Source: Streptomyces sp. YIM 121038
GTDB taxonomy: Bacteria > Actinomycetota > Actinomycetes > Streptomycetales > Streptomycetaceae
NCBI RefSeq assembly: GCF_006088715.1
Contig: NZ_CP030772.1
Span: 558,001-622,000, forward strand
Reading direction: 5' to 3'
DNA: 64,000 bases
The stretch's first letter is position 1. Every line of letters begins with the position of its first letter. Positions 28,594-38,588 of this stretch are shown piece after piece. The position numbers and the translations under genes were made by a program. The notes under the pieces were generated by a model. It was not told the DNA's origin and did no database searches. It saw nothing but the letters and a program-made list of their open reading frames with translations.

Positions 28594-29685
28594 TTACGCG
28601 GACCGCCGGGCTGCTGCGTTGGCGAAGTGCCATAGAGCGGGCAGCGCGCAGGGGTGGATGAGGTCGGCGTGGTTGAGGAGGTCCTTCACATGCTCGCAGC
28701 GTAGGTTGATCATTTCTTCGACCTGGGCACGCGCTCCGGTCGCGGTGAGGATGGAGCGGATCTCGCCGGCTTGGGTCTCGATGAGGTCCGGGCGGCCCAG
28801 CAGGCGTTCAAGGGTTTCGGCCTGGTGCGGTGCCGCAGCGCGCAGCGCGATGGCGAGCAGGACTGTGTGCTTGCCATCGCGTAGGTCGTCCAGCGGGGAC
28901 TTGCCGGTGATCTGTATATCGCCGTAGACGCCGAGGAGGTCATCACGCAGCTGGAATGCCTCGCCCAGGGGCAGTGCGTAGGCGGTCAGGGCCTCGGCCA
29001 GCGCCGTAGTGCCGCCGGCAAGGGCGGCCCCGATGTGTACAGGGCGTTCGATCGTGTATTTGGCGGTCTTGTAGCGGATGATGGTCAGGGCATGGTCGAG
29101 GTCGGTGGTGGGATGGCCGGTGGCGGCCAGGTCGAGGTACTGGCCGTACATAACCTCGGTACGCATCACATCCAGGAGCGGCAGGAGCATGGCCAGTTGG
29201 CCTGGGGTAAGCCCTGCTGTGTGGACGAGCTCGTCGGACCAGGTCAGGGCGAGGTCGCCGATGAGGATCGCGGCTCCGGTCCCGAACTTCCGGGCCGTCT
29301 GGAGGGTGCAGCAGTCTGGCGGGTGGCGGTCGGCCAGGGTGCGGTGCACGGTGGGGCGGCCACGGCGGGTGGGGCTGTTGTCCATGACATCGTCGTGAAT
29401 GAGGCAGAAGGCGTGGAACAGCTCCAGTGCGGCTGCCACACGCACCACTGGTTCAGGCACGGGTACTTGACCCGCGGCGGCGTACCAACCGGTGACACAG
29501 AGCAGAGGGCGCAGTCGCTTGCCGCCCGCCATCACATGGTCCGCCAACGCCTCGACCGCCTGAGACGGAAGCCGACCGGCACAAGCAGCGGACGCCTTGT
29601 CGGCCAGAAAGCCCGCCAAGACGCCATCGACCCGGTCACGCACTGCCGACAGATCCAATGGATGCGTGGAAGGAGCAAGCGTCAC
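28594..29685 (-). CDS. Polyprenyl diphosphate synthase, GGPP-synthase type
   Basis: A 363-residue trans-prenyltransferase, GTG start at 29685 with a GGGGAGATGAG stretch upstream. Motifs: GGKRLRP (54-60), HDDVMD (97-102), and RDDLLG with Asp248/249. It is very similar to the synthase at 2577-3659, so one locus may derive from the other or both from related terpene clusters. It precedes the terpene synthase at 26735-28468 on the same strand and would feed it. Chain length is inferred from family and context. Confidence 0.92.
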   Translation of the reverse strand: MTLAPSTHPLDLSAVRDRVDGVLAGFLADKASAACAGRLPSQAVEALADHVMAGGKRLRPLLCVTGWYAAAGQVPVPEPVVRVAAALELFHAFCLIHDDVMDNSPTRRGRPTVHRTLADRHPPDCCTLQTARKFGTGAAILIGDLALTWSDELVHTAGLTPGQLAMLLPLLDVMRTEVMYGQYLDLAATGHPTTDLDHALTIIRYKTAKYTIERPVHIGAALAGGTTALAEALTAYALPLGEAFQLRDDLLGVYGDIQITGKSPLDDLRDGKHTVLLAIALRAAAPHQAETLERLLGRPDLIETQAGEIRSILTATGARAQVEEMINLRCEHVKDLLNHADLIHPCALPALWHFANAAARRSA

Positions 29686-29865
29686 GATGTCTCATCTCCC
29701 CCGCCACGGCACAGCCCGCTCGTCCCTCGCTTCCCAGGCGCCGCTGGCTGCAGAGGCGTTGCCCTCGCCCTGAAAGCGGAGTTCAGGACTAGCACGGACT
29801 CCGGACCTCCTGAGTGCAAGTGAACCTGCCAGACGCATGGCACAACAGGGTGCGCTGGAGGTGCG

Positions 29866-30563
29866 ATGAGTGGTGCGGGAGCAGTTCTGTCTGCGTGGCT
29901 GAACTGCGGGGATGTCCTGCGCGGAATCGCCTCTTCCGCGATCCGGCGGCCATCCGGAGCGAACCGGAGCGCGGGGGTGGGATACGTCTCCAACGCGCCC
30001 TGGACCAGCGGCGACTACACGCACCAGGCGTATCGGGCCGCGTTCGGACCGGTGAACGAGCGGTACTGGAACGACGCCGACGAGGCCGAGCAGCGCCGCC
30101 AGGTCCTCGTGTCGGCGGCGGCTGAAGCGTTCAGCCGACGTCGAGACGGCTTCGTCCCCGCCTCCCGTACGTACACGGCCGGCTGCCTACAGAACATCGA
30201 GCCGGGCCCGCGGGAGTGCGGGACGGATGGTCGCCGTGCACGGCACCGCCGAGACGCATCCGTTGACCGTGGACGACGTCGAGTACCCCGCCTCCCGCGC
30301 GTTCGCGCAGGGTTCGTACTGGTGGGACGCACGAGCCCGCTTCACCTGGCTCGCTGCCGGGCTCCTGCGGCCCGTCCAGTACCGTCCTGTTCCGGCAGGC
30401 GGTGCCGGACGGGCCGTTCGAGGCGCTCGCCGCACAGCTCGACGACGGACGGGTCGTCGTCCTGGTCCAGCCCACCGGGGCGGGCACACCCGCCTTGATG
30501 TCGTACGAAACGAAGGTGCCCGCTCAGGGCGCCCCGACCGGGGCGCCTGTCGCGACGGGCTGA
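29866..30563 (+). pseudogene. Hypothetical gene with two apparent frame breaks
   Basis: From ATG 29866 (GGAGG upstream) the frame reads gene-like to about 30215, including WTSGDYTHQAYRAAFGPVNE. A second frame then carries MVAVHGTAETHPLTVDDVEY and a segment containing AFAQGSYWWDARARF. A third carries FEALAAQLDDGRVVVLVQPT to TGA 30561-30563. Codon bias moves smoothly from one frame to the next, so this looks like one ~230-codon gene broken twice. No family recognised. Confidence 0.4.
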
Positions 30564-30854
30564 CCTTGCAGGCTCACCCGCGGCTGTCCGCACCAGCGGC
30601 CAGAACCTCAAGGAGCCGGTGAAGTTGCGGCAGTCGCCGCCGTCGCAGAACCCGATGTCCGGCGCGCTCTCGCGGAACCAGCACGAGGTGCACAGGCCGC
30701 TGCCCCTCACCTGGCGGCTGGTCCACAGGCCCAGCTCCACACCCGAGCGGTGCGGCCCCCGGTCGGCCATCGGCAGGCGCCACCACCGGGGCGAGGACAG
30801 AACGACGGCCCAGGCGTGGGCCTTCGCGATGAGCATGTCGCGAGTCTCGCACAC
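30342..30854 (-). CDS. Possible Cys-rich hypothetical protein
   Basis: A minus-strand frame next to the Tn3 transposase gene. Its first ~100 residues contain a possible zinc site, CTSCWFRESAPDIGFCDGGDC, with good third-position bias. The last ~70 residues overlap the opposite-strand gene-like sequence and look non-coding, so only about 30560-30854 is credible. No family recognised. Confidence 0.25.
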   Translation of the reverse strand: MCETRDMLIAKAHAWAVVLSSPRWWRLPMADRGPHRSGVELGLWTSRQVRGSGLCTSCWFRESAPDIGFCDGGDCRNFTGSLRFWPLVRTAAGEPARSARRDRRPGRGALSGHLRFVRHQGGCARPGGLDQDDDPSVVELCGERLERPVRHRLPEQDGTGRAAGARQRAR

Positions 30855-30875
30855 GCTGGACCCTCCTTCGTGCGG

Positions 30876-33800
30876 TCAGGCGGCTTTGCCGAAGCCGGCG
30901 GGCGCGGGGTCCTGCTCGCGCAGCGAGGTGAAGTCGACGTTCAGTTTCGTCTCGTACGCATCAGGCTGGATGCCGATCTCGTGGGTGGAGTACTCGCCGA
31001 AGCGTTTGATGTGCTCGGTCATGTACGGGGAGACCTGCGCCAGGTCCTCGGGCTCGATCTCCCAGCCCTCGGCCTGGAGTTGGCGGACGATCTCGGCGAT
31101 GTCCAGGGCATTGTGGAAGATCACCGCGTTCGTCAACAAAGCATTGAACTTCATCGCCTTCTCCTGCTCGACGGGGTCGTTGTCGGCGATGACCCCGCTG
31201 TTCCCGAAGCCGACCCACTGGGAGAAGTTGTTGAACGACTCGACCTTGTTGGTCGCCGCCGTCACCCGGCGCCTGAGCGGCGCGTCGGTGAGGTAGCGCA
31301 GCAGCTGAATGGTGCGGATCACCCGGCCGACCTCGCGGAAGGCCATGTAGGTGGCGTTCTTGTGCGACCCGGACCGCAGCCGCTTGAGCAGCGTCGCCGA
31401 GGAGATGGCGCCCTCCCGGACGGAGACGGCCACCTTCATCAGGTGCCGGAACTGGGACTCGATCAGATCGAAGTCGATGAAGTTCTTGCCCGCCTCGCCG
31501 AACAGCACGTCGATGTGTTCGTAGGTGGCCTGCTTGGAGGGCCGGTAGAACGTCAGGCCCTTCCAGTTGCGGATCCTGGGCATCAGGTCGAAGCCGAGCA
31601 GGTGCGCCATCGCGAACACCGGCTGGGACTGGCCCTGGGTGTCGGCGTGCACGGTGGTCGGCTTGACCTCGGAGGCATTCTTGAGCAGGCCCTCGATGAT
31701 GTAGACGGCCTCCCACACCCCACACGGAATGAAATGCGTGAACAACGCGACATAGGTATCCGAGATGTGGTGGTACGCGATCCCGCCCGGCTTCCCATAA
31801 CGGATGCTCGTCTCGGCGAGCAGGTTGTTGAGGTAGGTGTCCATGTGCGTGCCGTCAGCCGCCACGGTGGTGCCGTCGCCCCACGCGCGGGAGATGTCCA
31901 GGCGGGCATGCGCGTTGACCAGGTCGGCGATCGCCTCGTTCAGCAAGGCCAGGGAGAAGTGCCGGTTCGCCACATAGGCGAGCTCGTGCCCGGACACGTT
32001 CGGCAGGTGCCGGGCGGCCTCGTACGGGCCCATGTTGGTGCCCTTGACGAAGGTGCACAGCACGTAGCGGCCGAACGGATCGGCCAGCTTGGGGTCGTTG
32101 CCCGAGGGCACCCCGAAGCGGCGCCACCACTCCACCCAGTACGCGGTCCGCGCCGCGATCCCGATCAGGGTGCGCTCCGGCATCCGCGCCTTGATCTCCT
32201 GCTCCAGGCGCTTGGCGGAGGGCCGCTGGCCCTCTGCGCGGTGCGGCTTGAGCGAGGGGGCACCGGTGATCTCGTCGATGATCAGGGTCTCGTTGTCCGG
32301 GTAGCCGGAGTCCGCGGCCGCCGCGGCGGCCCGCAGCTTGTCCTCGAGTTGCTGGCGGAAGCTCACCGCGTTGAAGGAGCCGGCCTCCGCCTCGCTCGCG
32401 CACAGGCCGACCTCGACCAGGTAGGCGGGCAGCTTCTCCTCGACGATCTCCCAGTCCAGCAGCTGCTCGGACCAGTCGCCGTACTCCTCCGAGCCGACCA
32501 CCGCCACATCCCCGGTGCGCAGCTCCTCGGCCAGCGCGGTGAAGACCATCGCCTCGAAGTGCTTGCGCACGAACTGCCCCGAGCGGGTCTTGTCGACGAC
32601 GGCGCGGCGCCAGTTCTGGGTGGCGAAGGTGATGTCCACCTTCTCGCCTTCCTCGTTGAAGGCGGTGATGTACTCGCCGCGAGCGCCCTCGTGGCGCAAC
32701 GCGTGCGCGAGCGCGTCCAGGACCCGGCCGTCCTCGCTGGTGGCGGTGAGCTCCAGCTTCTTGGCCAGGTCGAACATCACCGAGCGGTCCCGGCCGATAT
32801 GCTCGTACACCAGCACCTCGAAGAAGTTGCCGTGGTGCGCGGAGACCTTCTCGATCTGCTCGTACTGGCCAGCGAATCCGCCGAAGCCCTCCACCGTCTT
32901 GGTGACCGCGCCGAGCCCGCCCGCCTGCACCAGCAGGGCCTTCGCCAGGTCGAGGACCGTGCCCGCCACCTTCCCGCCCAGGCGCTTTTCGACCTCCCCA
33001 ACCGGCGCCTGCTCATCCAGGCCGTCCAGGGCCTTGACCGCGTCCGCCTTGGCGAGAGCTTCCTGGGCCGGGCCGCCGTCGTCGATGCCCTTCAGCACGG
33101 TGCGGTAGTTCCCGATCAGCGCCTCGGAGATCTCCCGCTCCGCGAGCCGGATCTCCTCCAGCTCCTCCTTCGCCTTCTTGATCTTCGAGGCCATGCGCTT
33201 GCAGAACATCATCGCCAGCTCGTCCCGCACCCGCATACGCGTCTTGTGCACCAGACAGGCCATCAGCGCGAGCCGCTTCAGCGGCGTGTAGGAGCGCAGC
33301 TCTGCGGCATCGACCGCGTCCGCCTCACCGGCGAAGTCGGTGATCTTCCGGGAGGCAACGCCCTCCATCCACTCATCGGTGTCGCCCAGCCCGTCGACCC
33401 ACTCCAGTCGCGTCACCAGCTTCTTGAAGTGCGACCAGCTCGGCGCCTGCGCGGACTTCTTCACCCGGTTGTACTGCGTGGTGCCGTCCTCGTTCTTCTC
33501 CTCCAGCAGACGCAGCACCCCGGCCCGCTCCTCCGCGCTCATCCGGTCGTGAATCCCGGCGCAGATCGAGTCGTTGACTTCCCGGCGGACCTTCGAGGCC
33601 ATCACGTCCAGCGTGGAGAACGCCGGCAGCTCCAGCCCGGCCTCGACTACCTTCTCCAAGGCGATGTTGATCAGATCGGCCGGGCGGTTCTTCGCCGCGG
33701 CCTCCTTGCGGATTGCCGCCTCCGAGATCCCCCGGGCCCTGGCCTGGTCGTAGGCGGTGCCCACCCGCTTGCGGACCAGGCCCCGGTGGTTCTTCGCCGT

Positions 33801-34097
33801 CTTCGCCGCCCGGTAGACCGGCAGCGTGCCGTCCGGCAGCTCGAGCGTGCGGCGCACGAAGTCCACGACCATCGCCGGCACTTCTTCCAGCCGGGGGAAG
33901 CACCCCATGCGCTGGTAGGACTTCAGCGTCAGCAGCAGCGCCAGCAGATGGTCATCGGTGTCCGTGACGCCGGACGCCCACTCGACCTCGTCCCTGCTCG
34001 GGGCGAAGAACAGATGCAGTTCGTGCGCGGTGATCAGCCGCTTGAACCGCGGGTACGCGGTCCGCTCGATCGAGGTCACAAGTCCCGCCCCGGCCAT
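30876..34097 (-). CDS. tnpA: Tn3-family transposase, full length
   Basis: A 1073-residue Tn3 transposase. The N-terminal domain (FKRLITAHELHLFFAPSRDE) and the central coiled region (KIKKAKEELEEIRLAEREI) are present. The catalytic core contains WGDGTTVAADGTHMDTYLNN (first Asp), VHADTQGQSQPV (second Asp) and EQEKAMKFNALLTNAVIFHN (Glu region). It is the only complete copy of this type in the window and may have mobilised related fragments. No resolvase is directly attached, and I could not define its terminal inverted repeats. Confidence 0.93.
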   Translation of the reverse strand: MAGAGLVTSIERTAYPRFKRLITAHELHLFFAPSRDEVEWASGVTDTDDHLLALLLTLKSYQRMGCFPRLEEVPAMVVDFVRRTLELPDGTLPVYRAAKTAKNHRGLVRKRVGTAYDQARARGISEAAIRKEAAAKNRPADLINIALEKVVEAGLELPAFSTLDVMASKVRREVNDSICAGIHDRMSAEERAGVLRLLEEKNEDGTTQYNRVKKSAQAPSWSHFKKLVTRLEWVDGLGDTDEWMEGVASRKITDFAGEADAVDAAELRSYTPLKRLALMACLVHKTRMRVRDELAMMFCKRMASKIKKAKEELEEIRLAEREISEALIGNYRTVLKGIDDGGPAQEALAKADAVKALDGLDEQAPVGEVEKRLGGKVAGTVLDLAKALLVQAGGLGAVTKTVEGFGGFAGQYEQIEKVSAHHGNFFEVLVYEHIGRDRSVMFDLAKKLELTATSEDGRVLDALAHALRHEGARGEYITAFNEEGEKVDITFATQNWRRAVVDKTRSGQFVRKHFEAMVFTALAEELRTGDVAVVGSEEYGDWSEQLLDWEIVEEKLPAYLVEVGLCASEAEAGSFNAVSFRQQLEDKLRAAAAAADSGYPDNETLIIDEITGAPSLKPHRAEGQRPSAKRLEQEIKARMPERTLIGIAARTAYWVEWWRRFGVPSGNDPKLADPFGRYVLCTFVKGTNMGPYEAARHLPNVSGHELAYVANRHFSLALLNEAIADLVNAHARLDISRAWGDGTTVAADGTHMDTYLNNLLAETSIRYGKPGGIAYHHISDTYVALFTHFIPCGVWEAVYIIEGLLKNASEVKPTTVHADTQGQSQPVFAMAHLLGFDLMPRIRNWKGLTFYRPSKQATYEHIDVLFGEAGKNFIDFDLIESQFRHLMKVAVSVREGAISSATLLKRLRSGSHKNATYMAFREVGRVIRTIQLLRYLTDAPLRRRVTAATNKVESFNNFSQWVGFGNSGVIADNDPVEQEKAMKFNALLTNAVIFHNALDIAEIVRQLQAEGWEIEPEDLAQVSPYMTEHIKRFGEYSTHEIGIQPDAYETKLNVDFTSLREQDPAPAGFGKAA

Positions 34098-34167
34098 AGA
34101 CGACAGCCCAACATCACCACCAACGACGTTGAGCCGAACGGGTGACGGGCAGGCGGGCTCAGGGCTT

Positions 34168-34183
34168 CAAGATCATCCCATGG
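34168..34183. repeat. Sixteen-base word shared with the PKS/recombinase junction
   Basis: CAAGATCATCCCATGG here and CAAGATCATCCCGTGG at 16668-16683 differ at one base. Both lie at boundaries between unrelated segments, so they could be ends of the same kind of element. Alternatively the match is chance. Confidence 0.35.
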
Positions 34184-34281
34184 CCCCTTTTGGGCTCACC
34201 TCGGCGATACCCCGGGAGGTCCGTGAGTTCGTGAATACTGAAGGGTTCTCAGCGGGAACCCGAGGGTCCAGAAGCCCGATC

Positions 34282-35865
34282 CTAGGGGTTGGACCCGTGG
34301 GTTCGCGGTGAAGTCGCGGGGTCGGATTCCAGGTCTCGTTGCAGAAGAGCGCGGGCGGAGTTCGCGTAGCGGATCGCGGTCTTCTCACTGAGGCCGAAGA
34401 CCTCAGCGAGGTGAAGAGGGTCGGGGCCGTGGACGAGGGCTTCTTCGAGTTGGCGGTCCATGCGGAGTCGTTCCAGGGTCGCGGTCTGGCGGTGCAGAGC
34501 CGGCCCGGCGACCGAGCTCTTGCCGATGGGGCCGGTTCCCAGCGCGGTGTGCTTGTTGATCAGCAGGTGCGGGTTAGCGGTGTCGGGCCAGCGACGGCGC
34601 CGGAACTCCAGCCATTCTCGGGCGACTTGAAGGGTGAGCTCGTCCAGCCGGCGGGTGCGGCCGTCGATGGACAGCCGCCGGTTGCCGATGTCGAGGTCGT
34701 CGAGCCGGAGGCGACGGATCGCCGCAGATCGTGCCGCGTGGACGGCGGCGAGGGCGAGGATCAACCGGTCGGCAGGATGGGTGACGGCGGCGACAGATCC
34801 GTTGATGTGTCCAGGCTCCATAGGCTGGATGACGCCTTCCTCGCGCTGGCCGACCCGGATGCGGCTGGTCGGGTTCTTGAAGATGGTGCCGTTCTTCTTG
34901 GCCCGGCCGAACAGCGACCGCAGGGCGATGATCGTGGTCTGCCGCTGCGATCCTTGAACGGTTTCGAGGTGGGCGAGCACGTCGTCGCGGGTGACTTCGC
35001 GCAGGTGGTCGTAACGGTTCGACCATTCCAGCAGCACGGGCCGGATCCGGTTGAGGTAGTTCCAGACCGTCGCGGCATGGCGAGCCCGGGAACGGGGGCC
35101 GCCGTCGTGCAGCAGCCGGGCCCAGTCTCCGACATCGTGGGCAATCCCGGTGGCGAGCCCGTCGAGCTTGGACTCTAGCCACAGCTCGAACGACGACGGC
35201 CGGTCGTCGAGGAACACGCCGATGTGGTCGAGTACTTCCGTGGTCCGCTCGATGCTCAGGCCGCGCGATCGAAGCACCGGGAAGACTTCCGAGTACCGGA
35301 CCACGTCGCCCTCGGCATGGCCGGTCAGGACGATGACCAGGGCCTGGTCGATGTTCAGACGCGTCTTGCGGGGCCAGCCGCGGGCCTCACCGAGGCGGTG
35401 GGCGCTATGGCGGGCCCAGGCCAGCCAGGGGTTGCCGCGGTGAGCGTCCTCATCGGTGGCCCGACCTGTGAGGTCTCGGCGGGCCTCGAACAACGCGAGC
35501 TGGCACCAGACCGCGGGCGGAGGGGGTGCGGGCGCCGGATCGGGTCGCCGGGGTCGGCCCCGGCGGCCGTGCTTGGCCGCCGATGGCTTGGGACGCCGGT
35601 CCCCGAGTGCCGTCAGTCCGTAGAAGAACAGCTGCTGGTGGCGGAGGTGAGGCAGGAAGGACTCCGGTTTGTCGCCAGCCGCGGCGGCCTCCGTTCTCGC
35701 CTGGACCCAGCACAGACGGCAGTAATCATCCCGCAGAGGCATTTGGCGCGTGCAGCCAGCGCAAACGCCCACCTTCCAGCGGCTGGCGAACGAGGAACAC
35801 GTCGAGCATCGCGGCTCGAAGAACCGCCCCCAGGACAGGCAATCCGGGCAGGAACTCGGGCCCAT
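34282..35865 (-). CDS. Integrase-like protein of a recombinase trio (527 residues)
   Basis: Starts MGPSSCPDCLSWGRFFEP with four CxxC-type pairs (CPDC, CSTC, CAGC, CRLC) that could bind zinc. The middle and C-terminal parts resemble a degenerate tyrosine recombinase: an Arg region HAARSAAIRRLRLDDLDIGN and a closing segment DPLHLAEVFGLSEKTAIRYA with a possible Tyr, but no clear HxxR box. It starts a few bases after the stop of a small helix-turn-helix gene, which follows a tyrosine recombinase. This three-gene order recalls Tn554-like and recombinase-in-trio elements. Confidence 0.7.
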   Translation of the reverse strand: MGPSSCPDCLSWGRFFEPRCSTCSSFASRWKVGVCAGCTRQMPLRDDYCRLCWVQARTEAAAAGDKPESFLPHLRHQQLFFYGLTALGDRRPKPSAAKHGRRGRPRRPDPAPAPPPPAVWCQLALFEARRDLTGRATDEDAHRGNPWLAWARHSAHRLGEARGWPRKTRLNIDQALVIVLTGHAEGDVVRYSEVFPVLRSRGLSIERTTEVLDHIGVFLDDRPSSFELWLESKLDGLATGIAHDVGDWARLLHDGGPRSRARHAATVWNYLNRIRPVLLEWSNRYDHLREVTRDDVLAHLETVQGSQRQTTIIALRSLFGRAKKNGTIFKNPTSRIRVGQREEGVIQPMEPGHINGSVAAVTHPADRLILALAAVHAARSAAIRRLRLDDLDIGNRRLSIDGRTRRLDELTLQVAREWLEFRRRRWPDTANPHLLINKHTALGTGPIGKSSVAGPALHRQTATLERLRMDRQLEEALVHGPDPLHLAEVFGLSEKTAIRYANSARALLQRDLESDPATSPRTHGSNP

Positions 35866-35868
35866 CGG

Positions 35869-36201
35869 TCACATCGGAGGAAGGGACCGGCCATCACGGC
35901 GGCGAGGAACCACCGCCGGGGCCGGTTCCGAGGAGCCAGCGGCCGCTTGCCGGACATCGGTGTCCTGGCTGGGACGGGTGACTTTCTGCGGTTCAGGGAT
36001 CAGCAGGTCACCGATCTCGCAGCCCAGGACGACGCAGATCACGTCCAGGTCCTCCAGCTTGAGGGAGACCGGCTGTCCGGACCAAAGCCCGGACATCTTC
36101 CCCGCCGAGATGACCAACCCGTGCTCGGCCAGGTTCCGTTGGAGTTCGGAGGCCTTCCAGATGCCCTTGTTCGCGGCGGTCAGCCGCAGGTTCCACCTCA
36201 A
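35869..36201 (-). CDS. Small helix-turn-helix protein of the recombinase trio
   Basis: A 110-residue protein with a TTG start overlapping the upstream stop (TTGA). Residues 10-70 (RNLAEHGLVISAGKMSGLWS, KLEDLDVICVVLGCEIGDLL) fit a Cro/XRE-type DNA-binding fold. In trio elements the small third protein is thought to guide or regulate the recombinases. That role is inferred. Confidence 0.75.
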   Translation of the reverse strand: MRWNLRLTAANKGIWKASELQRNLAEHGLVISAGKMSGLWSGQPVSLKLEDLDVICVVLGCEIGDLLIPEPQKVTRPSQDTDVRQAAAGSSEPAPAVVPRRRDGRSLPPM

Positions 36202-37298
36202 CGGATCAGCCCTTCCAGCCGCTTCGCGGCTCGCTCTTGCCCTGCCGCCCAGGCGTCCTCGACCCGGGTCTGCTGCACATGGACGTATCGCATCGTCGTG
36301 GCAATCCAGGAATGTCCCAAAACCTCCTGGATCGAGATCAGGTCGAGCCCGTTCAGTTAGAGCTGAGACGCGCAGAAGTGCCGCAGGACATGCGGCGTCA
36401 GCTTGTCGGTCCAGCTCGGCAGGTGGAGCTTGGTGGCCTCCGCGAGGCCGTTGCGCAGGGCATCATCACCGACCCGCCGTGAGGAGCCGTCGGCGTTCTT
36501 GCGCTCTGAGGGCAGCAGCGGGGCACCGGGCCGGGTGTGGTCGTCGCCGAACTGGCCCCACACATCCTCGATGAACCACCGCAGGGTCCGGCCCGTACCG
36601 TTGATCAGCGGCACCATCCGCTCGCGTGGGCCCGATCCCCGCTTGCCCTTGCCATAGCGGACATGGAGCTTGCCGAACCGCCCGAGGTTCCACTTGATGT
36701 CGTCCAGGTCCAGCCTGCGGGCCTCGTTCACCCGCAGACCCACCTCAGACATCAGCTTCGAGGTGGTGTAGTTCCTGGCCATCGGGGCGAACTTCCGGCA
36801 GGTGGCCAGCTCGCCGGCCCAGCCGGTGAACAGCTGCCCGACCTCCGGCTCCAGCGGCGGGATCCGCAGCTGGGCGTCCTTCGCCCCGCGCGGCCGGTTC
36901 ATCTCGTCGATCGGACACTCGACGACCCGGCCGGTCATCCGGTGCAGTTCGACCTTGTGTCGCAGCTCCAGGAACGTGAAGTACGTGGTCAGCGCCTGCG
37001 ACCGGGCAAGCCGGGTGCCGCTGGGCGAGTTCCGCAGCACCTTCCCGAAGTACGCGTCCGCGTCGGCGGGCTCCATGTCCCACAGCGGTCGGCCGAACCA
37101 CGTCCGCACCTGTTCCAGGTGACCGACGTCTCCGCGGATGGTGCCGTCCGTCAGCCCGGCCGACGCCCGCGCGAGCACGAATCCGGCCAGCGCGTCGGTC
37201 TCGAACTGCTCCAGCTCCTCCGCCGAGACCGGAGCCCGCACATCGCGGAGGTCTCTCACGACCGCCAGTGCCGCCAACCCGAGCCCCCTCACCTTCAC
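36198..37298 (-). pseudogene. Tyrosine recombinase interrupted by an in-frame stop
   Basis: GTG start 37298. The catalytic fold is recognisable, with Arg in SEVGLRVNEARRLDLDDIKW and HxxR in TPHVLRHFCASQL. At 36357-36359 the codon after CASQL is TAA. The same frame continues perfectly as LNGLDLISIQEVLGHSWIAT, then TMRYVHVQQTRVEDAW with the catalytic Tyr, to TGA 36198-36200, overlapping the next start. The family normally has Tyr (TAC) at the stop position, so one base change explains it. The shortened product lacks the second His and the nucleophile. Confidence 0.85.
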
Positions 37299-37422
37299 CC
37301 CGACCGCAGATCGGTCGGACGAGATGAGAACGCTTCAAGAATCCCGAAGTTACGTCACCTGGCGGGAGAGCACACGAAGGAAGAAGAACCCCCTGGCTAC
37401 GGGACTGGGGACTCGGCAGGGC

Positions 37423-38535
37423 TCAGGGGAACTCACGGGAGGTCGCACAGGAGATCCGGTGCGGGTCGATCCGCTCGCCGTCGGCGACTCTCATGATGAT
37501 CCCGTTCAGGCAGTGGTGCACCACCAGATGCGCCCAGACCTCCTGATGCGCCAGCGCCGGAGTGGCCGAGCGCAACACCTGCGCGGGTCCACGCTGGAAC
37601 GTCTTGACCTGCCGGTAGGCCGATTCCGCCTCCCAGCGATCATGGTAGAGCGAGGCCAGCTCCGCTGCTGGATAGGCCTCGGCGTCCAGCAGATCGGTCA
37701 ACAGCCTGATCAGCTCGCCGCCGTCGGTGCGGTACTCGACGACCCGGACCGTCACCCCGCCCGGATGCGAGGCCCGCTGCCTACCCAGGCTCACCCGCCC
37801 CAGGTAGCTCCCGTCCGGCAGCACCTCAAGCGGCCGGGAGGCGACCGTCGACCGAGCCCTCAGCAGCAGATGTGCTCCGGCGTGGGTGTACGCCTTCCAC
37901 AGTTCCACCCCGGGGAAGTTGCGGTCCATGATGACCAGCATCCCGGCCGCGGAGGAGGCCATCTGTACCGCCAACTCCCGCTCGCCACCGTTGAAGCCTC
38001 CGATCCGGGCGTCGATCGAGGCGTGTGTGCCGGTCTCGGTCAGCGTCACCACCCGCACCTGCGGAAACCCGGCCGGCGCCCCGCGCGCGTCGCTCCACCC
38101 GCCAAAGAGCTCCCGGTTGGCCTTGTTGTCCGGCAGGTCCAGTACGAAGCCGTCGACGGCGGCCAACCGCATCCCGCGCCAGAACGCCGTGCCCACCCGG
38201 GCAGGGGCCACCGGTCCGCACACCCGACGGAACACCGCCTCCAACACCTCTGGCCCCAGGCGCTGCCGGGCGCGGGTGAACAAGACCCGGTTCGGGATCG
38301 TCTCGTCCATTCCCTCCAGCGCCCCGACCAGGTTCTGCGCGACATCGTCGTAGGAGTCCTGCGCGAACAGCGCCAACGCGAGCGTGAAGTAGACCATGAA
38401 CCGCGGCGAGAGAGCACCCGGCCTCACCCCGCCCCGGCCCCACTCGGCCAACACACCGTCCACCAACTCCGGCGTCACCCACGCGGTGAGCGCACCCAGC
38501 CGCACGTCATCGGATCGACCCGTCCACGGATGCAT
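37423..38535 (-). pseudogene. IS4-family transposase, probably truncated at the C terminus
   Basis: A 370-codon frame starting MHPWTGRSDDVRLGALTAWV. The IS4 N-terminal domain and catalytic parts are present: AAVDGFVLDLPDNKANRELF (first Asp), GMLVIMDRNFPG (second Asp), HDRWEAESAYRQVKT (Glu region). The end, ERIDPHRISCATSREFP, stops where related proteins carry about 50 more residues. The left boundary near 37423 may be a later break. To its right lies an ISAzo13 fragment, so elements were stacked here. Confidence 0.8.
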
Positions 38536-38588
38536 GACGTGTCAACGCCTGGCGAGCCGAATACCTCCCGCCCACCACGAACTGATGA

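Noticed and set aside
30750..34145. A 1131-codon open frame on the plus strand opposite the intact Tn3 transposase
   Set aside because: It mirrors the transposase gene, is rich in Arg, Val, Gly and His with no domain, and is the usual antisense by-product of high-GC coding.
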